This document shows, in pieces, positions 12,682-24,700 of a DNA stretch of 64,000 nucleotides. The DNA comes from Telopea speciosissima. Taxonomy: Eukaryota; Streptophyta; Magnoliopsida; Proteales; Proteaceae. Position 1 is the stretch's first letter. Each line of letters starts with the position of its first letter. Below the pieces are notes generated by a model. The model ran no database searches and was not told the DNA's origin. It saw only the letters and a list, made by a program, of their open reading frames with translations. The stretch lies in contig NC_057924.1 of the NCBI RefSeq assembly GCF_018873765.1, forward strand, positions 6,696,001-6,760,000, given 5' to 3'. Position numbers and translations under genes: made by a program.

Positions 12682-13176
12682 ATGGTTCCAACACTAGATG
12701 CTATTAAGGGTGGTGGGGGCTCTGTTAGGATAGGGGCCACCGGAACTGTCGGTTCTTTGATGACCAGGGAATTGGATTCTGTTAAACGGTCACCACAGTC
12801 ATCAAAATCTTCTCCAAGAAAATCTCCAACACTCTCTGTCTCTGTTCCTTGTGTTTCTAGGCCTAAAAGGCTGCCAAGAACAACTGTGGTGAACGTAGCA
12901 AGCACTAGTGGCAGTAGCAGTAACCACAAAAGCCCTGGAAGTACTCGAAAAACAAGATCAAGCGTCTTAAAGAAATCACATAGTATCCCAATGCTTGGCT
13001 CTGATGATACTATTGTTGATAATAGTCCTAACAGAAAAAAACCTGATAAGAAAGGATCTTACATTGTGGAAGTTGTTGATCTAAAATGTGGAAGCCATGA
13101 CAGACCATGGTCCAACCCAATCACTCACCAGCTCCGGAAACTCTCTTTTTCGAAGCTTTCAGAGAGAATTGGCTAG
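12682..13176 (+). CDS. Small plant protein with GTVGSLMTRELD motif, unknown function
   Basis: Intronless ORF of 164 residues. The N-terminus has RIGATGTVGSLMTRELDSVK. A Ser/Pro/Lys-rich low-complexity middle follows (residues about 35-125), then a C-terminal block YIVEVVDLKC...RKLSFSKLSE. Both ends resemble the protein coded on the opposite strand at 13173-13499 (GTRGTVGSLVLQEID and VVEVAD...NLK), so the two are probably paralogs of one uncharacterised plant family. No signal peptide, membrane segment or catalytic motif is visible. The Lys/Ser-rich make-up would fit a nuclear or disordered protein, but that is inference. The stop TAG overlaps the stop of the convergent gene. Confidence 0.7.
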   Translation: MVPTLDAIKGGGGSVRIGATGTVGSLMTRELDSVKRSPQSSKSSPRKSPTLSVSVPCVSRPKRLPRTTVVNVASTSGSSSNHKSPGSTRKTRSSVLKKSHSIPMLGSDDTIVDNSPNRKKPDKKGSYIVEVVDLKCGSHDRPWSNPITHQLRKLSFSKLSERIG

Positions 13177-13499
13177 AGCTTTAAATTGTTCATATCGGCC
13201 TTCAGGTTTTTGTAAGAGAACCTAGGAACTCCATTGGGCCGATTACTATCAGCAACCTCCACTACAGAACAGATGCTAGGTAGAAGCTTTTTCTTCTTCT
13301 TCTTTGATGCCATGATCATGAACTCCAACTTGGGTCTAGACCCATTACTGGTCGATGTGAGGTCTGTAATCTGCGACTGAGGTTTCTTGGGGATTCCATG
13401 GCTGGCCAACTCAAGTCTGCTGAAGTAGTCGATCTCTTGTAGGACAAGGGATCCAACAGTGCCTCGTGTACCGACCTCGACTGGAGAGGTTGCAGCCAT
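13173..13499 (-). CDS. Small plant protein with GTRGTVGSL motif, unknown function, convergent paralog
   Basis: Intronless ORF of 108 residues starting MAATSPVEVGTRGTVGSLV. It has the family block QEIDYFSRLE, a six-Lys run (about residue 67) and a VVEVADSNRPNGVPRFSYK end. A good TATA box lies on the same strand 155 bp before the ATG. It is tail to tail with the plus-strand paralog and the two reading frames overlap by 4 bp (CTAG), so 3'UTRs must overlap partner coding sequence. Function unknown. Intact frame and promoter argue for a live gene. Confidence 0.72.
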   Translation of the reverse strand: MAATSPVEVGTRGTVGSLVLQEIDYFSRLELASHGIPKKPQSQITDLTSTSNGSRPKLEFMIMASKKKKKKLLPSICSVVEVADSNRPNGVPRFSYKNLKADMNNLKL

Positions 13500-13653
13500 A
13501 TTTGCAGGGAATTGGTAGCTGTAAGGAGAGCCTTTTAATCAGTTTAGACTAGAGTGGTTTGGAAGAATGCTTTGTGGGCGAATGGGAGAGGTGGTTTGGG
13601 TCCCTGTCTTGGTGGGAGGGGTTTGGGCATGAATCTTGGATCTCATAGGAGGG

Positions 13654-13662
13654 TTTTTTATA
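13654..13662 (-). promoter_or_regulatory. TATA box of the 13173-13499 gene
   Basis: Minus-strand TATAAAAAA, about 155 bp before the ATG, which allows a 5'UTR of roughly 120 bp. Confidence 0.6.
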
Positions 13663-16400
13663 CACAAAAGTAATAGTTAAAGCTCTTTATCTCAAGTGGA
13701 CAGCATGGATCATTGCATCCTCACAGGTATTGTAAATAAATTTCTGTTTACCTTGTTTTCCTCTTCTTGTTTGGTGTTTTCTTTCATCAGGAATTGGTGT
13801 AATGTGACTTTTTATTTTCTGGTGGTGGTGGGAGCATCAGGAATTCTGGACTCTTTATGAGTGCCTTATTTAGGTAATGAGGCTATGGGAAGTTGAGAGA
13901 GAGTGTGTCTTTGGCTTCTTTAGCATCTCTCTTTAATTAATTTTTGTTGCTTTATTTCTTCTCTGTTTTAAAGTGGGTTCATGGAAAAGCTATGATAGGG
14001 ATTGGGTCATGTACATCATGTGGTGTGAGGTCTCTGGTATTTTTATTGTTGTCATCTCTTTCGTCTGTTATTGCTCTTTTCTAGAGAAGGATATCCATTT
14101 TGGTAGATAGGCTCCCGTATCAGAGGGCTTTACCAAACACACAACCTTGACTCTTTATATGGAAGTTCTATGTAGGCCACCCCAGAAGGTTTGAGTTGTT
14201 TGTCCATATCCTTCTGTGCTTGTGGAATGAAAAAGAAACTTGCATCACCATTTTCTTACTTCACAATCCATTAGATCCACAAAAAGAGAGAGAGTGCAGT
14301 GGGGAAAAGGTTTTTAATAACTTGTTCATGGTTTAGTGCGCCATGATTTTTCCCATTTTTGTGGTTTTTAACTTGTAAGGTTGTACTATGACTGGTAGGA
14401 TGCAACACCTAAACCCCCGTATTGTGGGATCTCACCTCCCACATTGATGGATGGTGATGATTAATGGTGTCAAATGGTCGGCGGTTCAGTTTCTTTCGGT
14501 TTTTACATGTAATTTCTGGTTTGTTCATTTTATAACAGTCAGTCTGGTTGGTTTGGTTTTGTGCCGGTTCTAGAAACTCAAAACCAAACATGGTCTTAGG
14601 CATTCTTTGGTTTAGTTTCTTTTTTGTATTGGACTAACTGGTTTAGGCTGATTTTTGACACCCCTAATTGTGATAGACTTATAGAGAGACCAGCCAACCA
14701 CTTCACTACTCTTGAATGGGGTGGTACATCAAAGTAAATACTAACCCGAGCATTGACTGATGCCAATAAATTGATGGGGTTATGCTCATTGAAAGATTTT
14801 GTGATTTTGTGATTATGGATATTTTGCAACAAGAAAATGCAAATCTCAGTCCAAATTGCATTTCAGGAATTCAGGGAGGAGGGGGGGAGGGGAGATTTAA
14901 TCTGGGAAAAAATTAAAAAAATTGATTCAGATTTTAATGACATATAGGGTCAGAAATTAATCTAGTTGATAGCCAGCCATAATTACCATGTGGTTGTTCA
15001 TTGAAGACTCAAATTTAGGTGACATGTTTACATCATCTTCATCTAATCATGGTTTAATTCTTATTCCAATTTATTGTAGTTTTTCCACTTATCAATAGAT
15101 ATTTTGAAAATTATTAAGAAAAAAATCAAATATGTTTTAAGGCATAACAGCTGGAGTGGGAGGAGATGAACATATACACCGAAAGATATTTAAGTGAAAT
15201 GGGTTATCAAATTTGACAGATGACCCAAGCGAATTTGTATTTACACCTTTACCCTTGTATTTATCCTAACAACTGTAAGGCAAGATCTTATATGTACATG
15301 GCCTTGCATTAAAACTGAGTCTTTTTCACAATGTAGATAGTATTCACAAGTTTGATAGTTTAGCTAATGTGATTATATGTTTAAAAAATGCAAACATTTT
15401 CAATATTATCCATCTAGTAAAAATTTTAAATTTAGGATGAATTTTAAGCTTACAAAACAATTTCCACCAAATCATAGTCCTGTTAAGATCCAACGACAAT
15501 GAAGGTAGTGAAAAGATCTGATTCTGTTTAGATGGAAAATTAGCAGCTATCTTGATGAATAGCTGACCAGATTTTGATAGAGGTCAAAACCGACTGTCAT
15601 TAGAATCCAATTAATAATCCTAATTGCACCCTTATTTGTGTCATGTGGAAGGATGTTCAAGGAAGTCCGACCATTGATGTCTAGCTAGATCGATCACATG
15701 TTAATTTTTAACCACAATTTCAATCATTTACCCTCCCATATGTAGATGCGTCTCATTGGTAACTTATACACCCTTTTAGTAGTCTATAATTTTTCAAAGT
15801 TTAAATTTGTTGGGTGACAAGTTATGTTATATTTGGTCTGAAACTTGTTTTTGGTAATTTTGGTTTGAAACTTGATGTATGAGCAAGGAGGAACCTTGGG
15901 TCTACCAATCTACCAAATTTCAGCCTCATACAACTTGCCACCTCATAGAATTAAAATAGCAGAAAATCAATGAGATCCAACCATAATGCTAATTTAAAAA
16001 ATTTAGCAGAAAATCGTAATGTAGGCATGTAGCAAAATTTACATATTTTGAATAAAAAACTCCCCCAAAAAAAAATATCACAGATCTATGGGAATATTTG
16101 TTTCTTTGTTCAGATTCCAATTTCTTGGATTCTCACCTCAATTTGAATCAAAATCGATGGCAGGCAATCCTATGTCAAATTTTGGGTTTTTAAACTTTAC
16201 TTTCAACTAGGGATTCATTGCAAGTGGGGATTGAAAAATTGGATTACATCAGCCAATTTGGGCCGATCCAGATCAGACTGATCCTACATGGAATCTAGGG
16301 TTAGGGTTTTTTTAGTTGATTTCTACCAATTCTGATTTAACCCGAATCCTGATCCCGGGTTTTTAAATTTCTCAATTGTTTGTGATGGCAGCTTTATCAA
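13663..16400. other. Intergenic, no gene seen
   Basis: AT-rich DNA with one hAT-type MITE (14464-14666) and short worn repeats. A TTTTTA/TAGGGTTAGGG-like bit near 16303 is too short to be a telomere relic. No exon or RNA gene recognised. Confidence 0.5.
14464..14666. mobile_element. hAT-type MITE candidate
   Basis: Left end ATGGTGTCAAATGGTCGG and right end (reverse complement) AGGGGTGTCAAAAATCAGCC resemble the GGGTGTCAA ends of plant hAT elements. Interior has TTTGGTTT-type repeats. An exact 8-bp duplication is not clear. Confidence 0.45.
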
Positions 16401-16404
16401 TGAG

Positions 16405-16820
16405 TCTTGCAGGCTGGTCAGGCTTGTGTGATTATATTGAACAACACTTTTATTGTTGGCTATATGGATTTCGGTTTTACATAAAATGCACAAGAGGCAG
16501 AAGCAAGGGGATTGCGTAAAGCTCGATCCTTAGAATTCCACAACATCGACATTTGGACTGATTGTGAGGCATTAATCGCATGGGTGAACCAGGATTCATA
16601 TCAATGGCCATAGAAGATTTTCTCAGTTTTACTAGACATTAATTCTCTTTTGAAAACTTTTGCAAAGTATTGTATTAAGAAAAAGGATTAGACCTATACA
16701 GACCCAGCTCATCAACTACTGCTAGGGGTAGTAAAATGAAGGCTGACATGAATGATAATGTATCAGAATTAATAGTTTTTTAATCCATATTTTTCTTACT
16801 TATATAAAAAACAAAAAATT
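16405..16820 (+). mobile_element. LINE RNase H 3'-end fragment
   Basis: Plus-strand frame gives QEAEARGLRKA, then DIWTDCEALIAWVN, the RNase H-like tail of a plant LINE, followed by a 3' tail of TTACTTATATAAAAAACAAAA type. Broken by stops and 5'-truncated. Confidence 0.7.
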
Positions 16821-17149
16821 CCAAGTTTATCCAACCAGAACACTTGCTCCACTTAGGTCACTCGGAAGTTGGAACCACTTGGAATCCATTTTTAACAGAA
16901 AAATACAAAAATGTTACACATATGCCCATCTCATATAGCTTTTCTTTTCAGTGGAGAGTTGATCTAGCGTTCCTCCAATCCCCAGTAAAAATCTTAATTC
17001 TTATCTTCTAAGACCAATTTCTTCAGAGAATCTTTCAATAGACAGAGCTTAGTAAAGTGTTGAAGGGTTTGATAAAAATTTGGTATTTTCCTTCCTTTTG
17101 TAAGAAGCAGGACAGGATCGGATCAACCCAACCAGCGATTTCCAATGGT

Positions 17150-17260
17150 CTTTCGCTGTGCCACAGTGCAGCTTGTGCAGGGGTAGGGTGATCACTGTGT
17201 CCATCCTATGTGCCTGGACGCAGGTTGTACTGCGGCATCGAGAACAGCGCCCCACTTATT
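17150..17260 (-). repeat. Foldback repeat family A copy 3, in LTD promoter region
   Basis: Inverted copy of the 4742-4868 family: reverse complement begins GGGGCGCTGTTCTC and includes TGCCGCAGTACAACCTGCG and CCAGGCACATAGGATGG. Lies about 285 bp before the LTD start codon. Confidence 0.65.
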
Positions 17261-17542
17261 TTAGGCATTCAGATTTGTTTTGGGATCTCTAAGCTAAAAT
17301 TCTAAACTGAAGGGATTGCGTTTGGGTGAGTGTGTGAGAGAGACTCGTGAGTCGAGACTTGTGACTAGTGAGTTTCGTGACACAATAATTGACAGACCCC
17401 AGATGATGAAAGTACTTCGTGAGAGATAATAGAGGGATGGAAGAATTTTGGATTGCTCTTTTAGCTGTGTTGAGCGGGTGAACGAGAGGATTTTATTTAT
17501 GTGGATAGAAAAGGCTTAGAGCTGTTTCTTCTGGAAACTTTA

Positions 17543-19212
17543 ATGGCGTCCATTCCCTGTACTATTCAACTTATCCTTCCTGCAACGGTTAATACTTCTT
17601 CTTCTTCTGGGTCTTCTTTCGTCAAGTTTACTTCTCAGTTTCTGGGTATTCGAAAGAAACTAGGATGGTTCAGAGCTTCCAGAATTGCACCCAAAATCGG
17701 ACCCAGTAGTGGTTCCAGAGCCAAATGTTGGTTCAGGTTCGGAAAGAATGGTGTTGATGCTGAAGGTGCTGGTATTTACGGTAGCCAGTCCCGTGAAGAT
17801 TTCGATCGCGACGATGTCGAACAGGTATTGCTTCTCTACTCTTGATTGAATCTCTTCTCGTTTTCCTTTTCTTCTTAACCCTCTCCCCAAAAAAAGAAAA
17901 AAAATATATTTCTGGGTTGTCGGAAATTTTGGTTTTTGAAAAGAAGGTTCTTTGGAATTGAATTGGTGAATTATTACATGGATGCTTGTGTGGATGGTTG
18001 GGTGCTTATTTGTGATATATGACTTCTTGTAAGAATTACTTGGAACAGATGTGGATCCTCATGTTTTAACACTGATATTAATCGTAGAGATTATGCTACT
18101 AAAGAAGCTTATGCTGCTTGTGGTAGCTTAGAGGTATTTAACTTTCTTTGTTCTTCAGTGATGAATATGAAGAACACTGCTTTACATTACTTCATGGGAA
18201 GTTTATTTGATCTCCATTCTACAGTGAACTGTTGTACTACATCAATAAGTTTTCACAAACCATCATCAGAGTTCAGTATCTCTCTTTAAATTTGTGAATT
18301 CCTGTAATCTATTATTTGTTTTTGATTATGCATTTTCTATTAGAATTCTATTTGTGAAAAAAACTTGTATGTCTTCTTCCATATCCCTATGTATGCATCC
18401 ACTAGCATTTTCTTTTCCCTCCTTAGAAGAGTGATTCTCAGCCATTATTGTTGTGATCTTTACTGCACCTATCCATTCGGGAAGCCTTGCTGCCATTGGA
18501 TTTAGAGATTGTTCTTTATCTGTAAAGGTCTCAATTTCTCTATTTCTTTTCTTTTTTGTAAATTTTATTCTTATAACTTTTCAAGTAATCCCTACAGAAA
18601 AAAAACTGTACACCATAATAGAGTTGGATTTTGTTATAGAACAATAATAGAGAAATAGTATTTCTAAAAAAATTACAACTCATAAACATAAACACTGGAT
18701 TAATAGTTGATGAATCAACTAGTTTCATACCATCACCTTCACCATCCCAACCCCCCCCCCCCCCCCCAAAAAAAAAAAAAAACAAAAAAACTCCTTGTGT
18801 ATTGTTCTTTTTCTTTTTTCTTTTTTTTTTTTTTTTAAATTTTTGTCTTGTTAATCTATATGTTATGTTCATGAGGAGATGAATTCAAGTTGGACACTGT
18901 GAGTTTAATAAAAATGCATTGTCTCTTTGCTAAATCCCCCTGTTTTATTTTCAGTATTTCAATTACATGGGGATGCTTGCAGTTGAGGGTACTTATGATA
19001 AGATGGAGGTCCTTTTAAGCCAAAACATTCACCCTGTAGACATCTTATTGATGTTGGCTGCCTCAGAGGGGGACAAGCCAAAAATTGAGGAACTGCTAAG
19101 AGCAGGAGCTACTTACAATGTCAAAGATGCGGATGGAAGGACTGCACTTGATAGAGCAGCCAGTGATGAAATCAAGGAATTGATCCTTGGTTTTTCAGTT
19201 CAGAAGGCATGA
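17543..19212 (+). CDS. LTD: LHCP translocation defect protein (LTD), chloroplastic
   Basis: Stromal ankyrin-type protein that hands light-harvesting chlorophyll proteins from the inner envelope translocon to the chloroplast SRP pathway (also called GDC1). Two exons: 17543-17824 and 18955-19212, GT-AG, phase 0, 179 residues, close to the usual 170-180. Residues 1 to about 60 are Ser/Arg-rich without acids, as in a transit peptide. The mature part has the RDDVEQYFNYMGMLAVEGTY block and one clear ankyrin unit (DILLMLAASEGDKPKIEELL, AGATYNVKDADGRTALDRA). I chose ATG 17543 over the in-frame ATG 17501 because MASIPC starts a normal transit peptide. The 1.1-kb intron holds a C-run and A-run. Confidence 0.93.
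18750..18835. repeat. Poly-C / poly-A / poly-T tract in LTD intron
   Basis: About 17 C, then A-rich and T-rich runs. Low complexity, prone to length change. Confidence 0.8.
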
Positions 19213-19303
19213 TTACAGCTTCTTCTTTTTTCATTTTTTTGGGTGTAAGAGCTTCCCCTTTGTACCTCTAAATTTCCCTTATTTCTTGCTTTGAGATTGT
19301 CCA

Positions 19304-19390
19304 CAAAAAAAAAGGGCGTACCTAGTGCACGATGCTTCTGCCACTGCAAGGTCTGGGGAGGGTCATGTACGCAGTCTTACCCCCGCTTTG
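19304..19390 (-). mobile_element. Au-type SINE 3' half in LTD 3' flank
   Basis: Reverse complement reads GGGGTAAGACTGCGTACATG, then CCTCCCCAGACC and the end GTGCACTAGGTACGCCC plus T-run, the diagnostic 3' part of plant Au SINEs. Begins about 90 bp after the LTD stop, so it may lie in the 3'UTR. Confidence 0.8.
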
Positions 19391-21785
19391 AGATTTTTCA
19401 TCATATTTATTTATGTTTCATGTAATTAGATTTTGTAGAGGCAAAAGAGCTGAAATAGCTATAGGAAGGGCTATTGAGGCTATTGCCTTCCAACTTTTGT
19501 GTGTTTGGAATGCTCTATTGTTTTTCAATTTGAATGTACTTTGCAAATCAACTCTTCCCCAACAGAATTCGAAATGATAAAGAAAACAAAAGATATCTAA
19601 ATTCTCAATTTTATGTTTTGTAGTGTTAGAAACTATTACCGGTTGATGGCTTTGTCAAACAGAAATATTATTCACAGCACTAGAAGATTCATCTGTTTAG
19701 TTATAAGAATCAGTAAACCGATTATAACTTCCCCACTGAAATGTTTTGAGTTACCCCTAGACAAATCCTTGAATGCCTTGAAGCATCTACTCGAATTCTC
19801 TTCAAGTAGGATATCAAATAAAAAGATGGTTATAGTCACTGCAGATTTTGGCACAATACACAAACAGTGCATGTTATAACAACCCAAATAAGAGATGTCA
19901 AACCATTTTCAAAAGAGTGCTTGTAGATGTTAGTCAAGAAATATGGTATCTTCACTACTGCTGTACTGTAAATGTTGGCTATTCCGATTCAGAAGTTGCA
20001 TGCTAAAGAACTTAGGTTTCTCCTTGGAATGATTTAAAATGGCTGTGAGGCACGATGCTATTAAATTTTGAGTTATCAGATTTAGACTTGAGCTCAATTC
20101 CATTCCATATATTTGATGTAAATCACTTAATGATTACAATCTAATTATCGTAATGTCGAAAAGCTCTGGCCAATCTTATTAAGTCACTGCCTTTCAATTT
20201 AAGTATAGAAATATCATCAAGTAGACTCAACAATGGTGATGTGACACTATGATTGGATTGTTCAGCATTAATTCCCACCATTATTATTCACGTTCGAAAT
20301 ATCCTTTTTTAGTCCGATAGAAGATCATGTGTGGAGAGAAATTGGGTCCTAAAATTAATAATTGGCCTCAAATTTTTGTTTTAGTACTGTAATAAGAACA
20401 TCACCTGTAACATTGGACCGAAGTACTAAAGACTCACATCTTGAATATCAAATGTAAGAAAAATAATAACCTTACTCGGCGTGTGATTCCTAGATTCAAT
20501 TTTGGTAATCAGACTTACCTAAAATGTATTAACATAGAGGGAGAGAACACCACCTAGTTGCACCAGACAAGCCGCCCCTGCACAGGAGCATGCAAAATGA
20601 CTACCACATCCCTAATCATTTTTGGGAGCGCTCGACCGGGTGTATTGCGTTCTCTTTCCCTAAACATAAATATACAAGGATACATTTTTTTCCCGTTATG
20701 TGATTTGATTGGCTGAGCTCACATCTGGTTGTTTGACAAGCTTGCATTAGCATCAGGTTGGGGACCTATTACTCCCAAGTTTCTATGCTTTGTTGATTTC
20801 TTCATAAAACCATTTGTAGCAGTTGTAGGAGCTGTAAATTTTACTGGAGATCAAAAGCATTGAGGATGGGATGTGATTCTGCCAGTGAATCTAGGAGTGG
20901 ATTGAATGTCTTCAAGTGGTCAAATACCTGTAGACTGGGTTTTAGTATACAGTACGTAAATCCCTGCATATAGAAGGCTTAGCTATTCTTCATGACATTA
21001 TGGTCTGTAAAACTTAACTGAACATGCTTCGTTCCTTACATTCTCAGATCTGGCAACTATGTTTCTTAAGCGGTTGCTAGATTTGGGCTCAGATCTGGCT
21101 CCAGTTGATGCAGATTTGCTGCCCTGGCCTTGGGCAATATAATTTTCAGTCCCAATTTAAAAAAGAAAAAAGAAAAAGGAATTGCAACTCGATTTTGGCG
21201 TCAAATTCTCTTTGAGAAAAGCTAACAATGGTGAACCTTGACAGCTACTACTACTTTGTATAGAATGGTCATAAGCATCATTCATTTGGGAAACAAGGGA
21301 AAGACAAACTCACTGGGTAATTTTGTTAATCGAAACCTAATTTTTACCACTCTAGTAATTTTCTTCCCCTTTATATTTCTAGCTCCCTTTTGCCTTGGTT
21401 TTATCATCCCGATACTGAAGCTGAACTGAACAGAAATACATATTACAGTTTCATGTTTGATATCTCTGGAGACGTCTAGGGGCCTAGGAGCCGGCTTTTC
21501 CAGTTCCGAATGTAACCAGAGTGAAATTCTAATAAACAACCTAATCCATATTCTCTATAAGATCAAGTACCAAAAAATTTCTGTATAAAATCGTTCTCTG
21601 TAAATAAATACAAATTGCTACGAATTATAATGAAATAAACTAGCATACTGTAACAGAAAATATTACAACACACAAAATTTTGCCAGCCTCAAAATTGCAT
21701 TTTTTTTCTCTTATTTTCTCAATTATTTGATTATTATATATGAATGCTTTTATTTTCTTTTATGTATGCTTACATACTGTACAAT
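19391..21785. other. Intergenic between LTD and phospholipase gene, no gene seen
   Basis: AT-rich, no credible exon. One small inverted-end element at 20537-20661. The last 200 bp probably include the 3'UTR of the phospholipase gene. Confidence 0.5.
20537..20661. repeat. Small inverted-end element (MITE-like)
   Basis: Ends GAGGGAGAGAACACC and (reverse complement) AGGGAAAGAGAACGC bracket 125 bp with GC-rich inside (CCGCCCCTGCACAGG). MITE-like by structure only. Confidence 0.45.
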
Positions 21786-24700
21786 CTATGGTGTTTTGGG
21801 AAGATGACATGAATATCTCAGTTTTGAATGCGAACCATGAGCCTGTTTAAGGGCCATATCTATTGTAGCACCTTCCCGGAATAATGCATCATATAATTGA
21901 CAAACAAACCTTGACAATTCCTCTTCTTCATTGTCCACCCAAGCTGTTGAATGCCCATAGCTTTTTTCTGGTTCGCTGTCATCCCAGTCACTCACTGGAC
22001 TTGGAGGTTCCACCTCTTCATCGTCTCCCTCCTCTCCAATTTCAAACTTCCCATTCTCTGGTATATTGAACTCACCTGACCCATGAAATGGTGTCAAGGG
22101 TGTTTCTGGTGGTAACGTTGATGGCGAAATAACAGCTTTGGCACCAGAGTTCAGAAAGGCTTTCACTAAACTGGGTGTAGGCCCATATGTTCCAGTACAT
22201 ATAATGATCCTGTCCCTCCATGCTCCAACCTAAAGATTTCACAAGCATCAAGCAGCAGCTGGATGAGCAGGGTAAAACAAAATGAACACAACAATAGTAC
22301 AATGGAAGCAACTTAATCAAAAGCATATATTTCTTGCTACCTCTGCAGCAGATCTTACATTTTCAAAAAACTTGCAATGTTCTACAAGAGATTCATAAAA
22401 TTACTGCGTGACTAAATAAAATTGCATATATTGCAAAGTCTTTCTAATTTATAGAAAACGGCTGTGAGTAATGTAGTCCTAGATAGGTAGGAGACCTATT
22501 AGAAGCCAAACAACAGGATCAAATAACAAAAGGGGCTGCTGGTTCGAATGGACAGCACTAGGATTTAGGTCAATTCCTAGGGTAAGGGTAGGATAATGGG
22601 AATATAGTTTATACGATTAAACTAGGCAGGTTTTGGGGAGTTTAGAAAGCTAGATTTGGTTAGGTTTAGATGAGAATTCAAAATTCCAGAAATTAGGGTT
22701 AGGGTTTCAGGTTTTAGAAATTAGGTCAAATTTAGGGTTTTGAAAGACAAATAGGGGCAGCAGCTTGGGTCGAGTGTAGGGGGTGTTAAAGAGGCTGCGG
22801 TTTGAATTTGAAGTAATTGTAATGGTTAAATATGGCTGGGCAGCAAGATCTAGGGTTTAATGGAGTTGGGGTTTATGGGATTCAAACAAAAAATAAAGGG
22901 GATCGATTGGGGGAAAGGATTAGAGGGTTAGAAGAAGAAATTGGGTGTCAAACTTACTGGAGATTCCACTGGCAGCAGCTTGAACAGATGTGAAGGATAG
23001 AACCACCTTCGAATTGACGAGGATCCTCCCAACCGTCACGGTGTAAGGAGTCAACCGGATTCCACCAGTCCCTTTCCACCTTGATAGAACTACAATGATG
23101 CACACTCAACAGAGCAGGGCAACAGCAATGGCAAAAAACAAAAGCTTTTCATTAATCAAATTCGTATTCAATGCTGGCCTCCCTTACAAACTTATATAGA
23201 AGACTCAAAAATAGACTTAGACACTAAAAAGGAAAGGCCTAACCCTATCCCGAACCTATTAGGTAACTTAAACTGACTAGGAAACTGAAATACTAAAGAA
23301 AATAGACTCAAAACATAGTTGGACTTATAGAGTCCTAATCTAGCCCAACTTACATCACATGACCACTTAAGTTGTCAGATGACCACTTAACTAAGTCACA
23401 TGATCACTTAAATTGAACCAATTGGATGCAACCAATTTGAACTGGTTCAATTAAAAACATAAAAATAAACTAAGTATTGGACTAATCCCGTATGTAACCT
23501 ATATACCCCTAGTTTAGGCTCATTAAAGTGGCCTATTACATAGAAAACCCTTGGGATCAAAGGCCCAACATATATATATCCCAACCCTAGACTTATTCCT
23601 AATAAAAGAAGCCCAATTTGGTGATAATTCTGCATCAGTGAGATTTCTAGAAAGTATAGATATTTAAAATCTATCAAGGAAACACATTCTCCAATCATTT
23701 TCTACAGATTCTTTCTGGAAGATTCATAATGTGATAGGAAGAGAAGCTCACAATAGATTCCCCCTTGCCATGAAACTGCCAAGTGATTTTCTACTGCGAG
23801 TACACCAATAAAAGTAGGAAACGAAAGCTAATTGCTAGGCCCATTACATTGAAGATATCACAATGTAAACATCATTGGGGGGGTCTGTTACCTCCAGCTT
23901 GACCTTCCTCCCCCCCCCCCCCCCACCCTCAAAAACACATTTTTTTAGTATCTTAATAATAACTAAACAAGATACGACTTATTTGAACTCAATTAATTGA
24001 ACAATTCTTAAATATAAAATGAAATCTTTCTGCAATTTTCCACGTACTCTATAGCTTCTTCTAGCATTAATTGCCAATTTTTGGTCATTGAGATCGAGAA
24101 ATCAAAATCAAGTACTACAATAGAAGCATATAGTTTGACAAGGGGAAGAGAGAAATTTTGCCAAGAAGGCTTAACCTTCTCCCTTTGGACAGAGTGGATT
24201 GCAAAAAATAAATAAATAAATAAAATCTCTAGTATAGTGCTAAATAGGATAAACAAGGAGTCAACATGGAAATATATATTGGAAATTTCATCTGCTGCCA
24301 TTAATACAGTAGAAGAAAACTAAAACAGAGTCTGCAAATATACCATCCAACGAACATCTTCTGGTGTTAGGTGCATAGAAGGCACTGTCCGGCGAAACAT
24401 GTATGCCCCAATTTCCTGGTCATCTTCCATAACCTTCAAGTATTCATCATATTAGCGATTAGTTTTTCTCGCATCCAAAGAGTGAAGAATCAGATAAGAT
24501 TAACTAACAATGAGAAACCTACTTGTGTTTGACGCCCAATATACCGATGGACAATACCTCCAACTTGGAAGTATGGCCTGTATGCAACCAAATCAGCCAC
24601 AGTAGAAACATTTGCTAGTGCTGATGCATCCTTTCTGCTGCGATCACGCATTGTTGACACCAGACTAAATTTAACACTCTGTACAAATCTATCTGCAAGT

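Noticed and set aside
18540-18872. 110-codon minus-strand frame with poly-Gly and poly-Lys
   Set aside because: Made of the poly-C, poly-A and poly-T tracts in the LTD intron.
22680-22745. Possible interstitial telomere repeat (TTAGGG words)
   Set aside because: Only a few scattered TTAGGG/TTTAGGG words, no tandem array.
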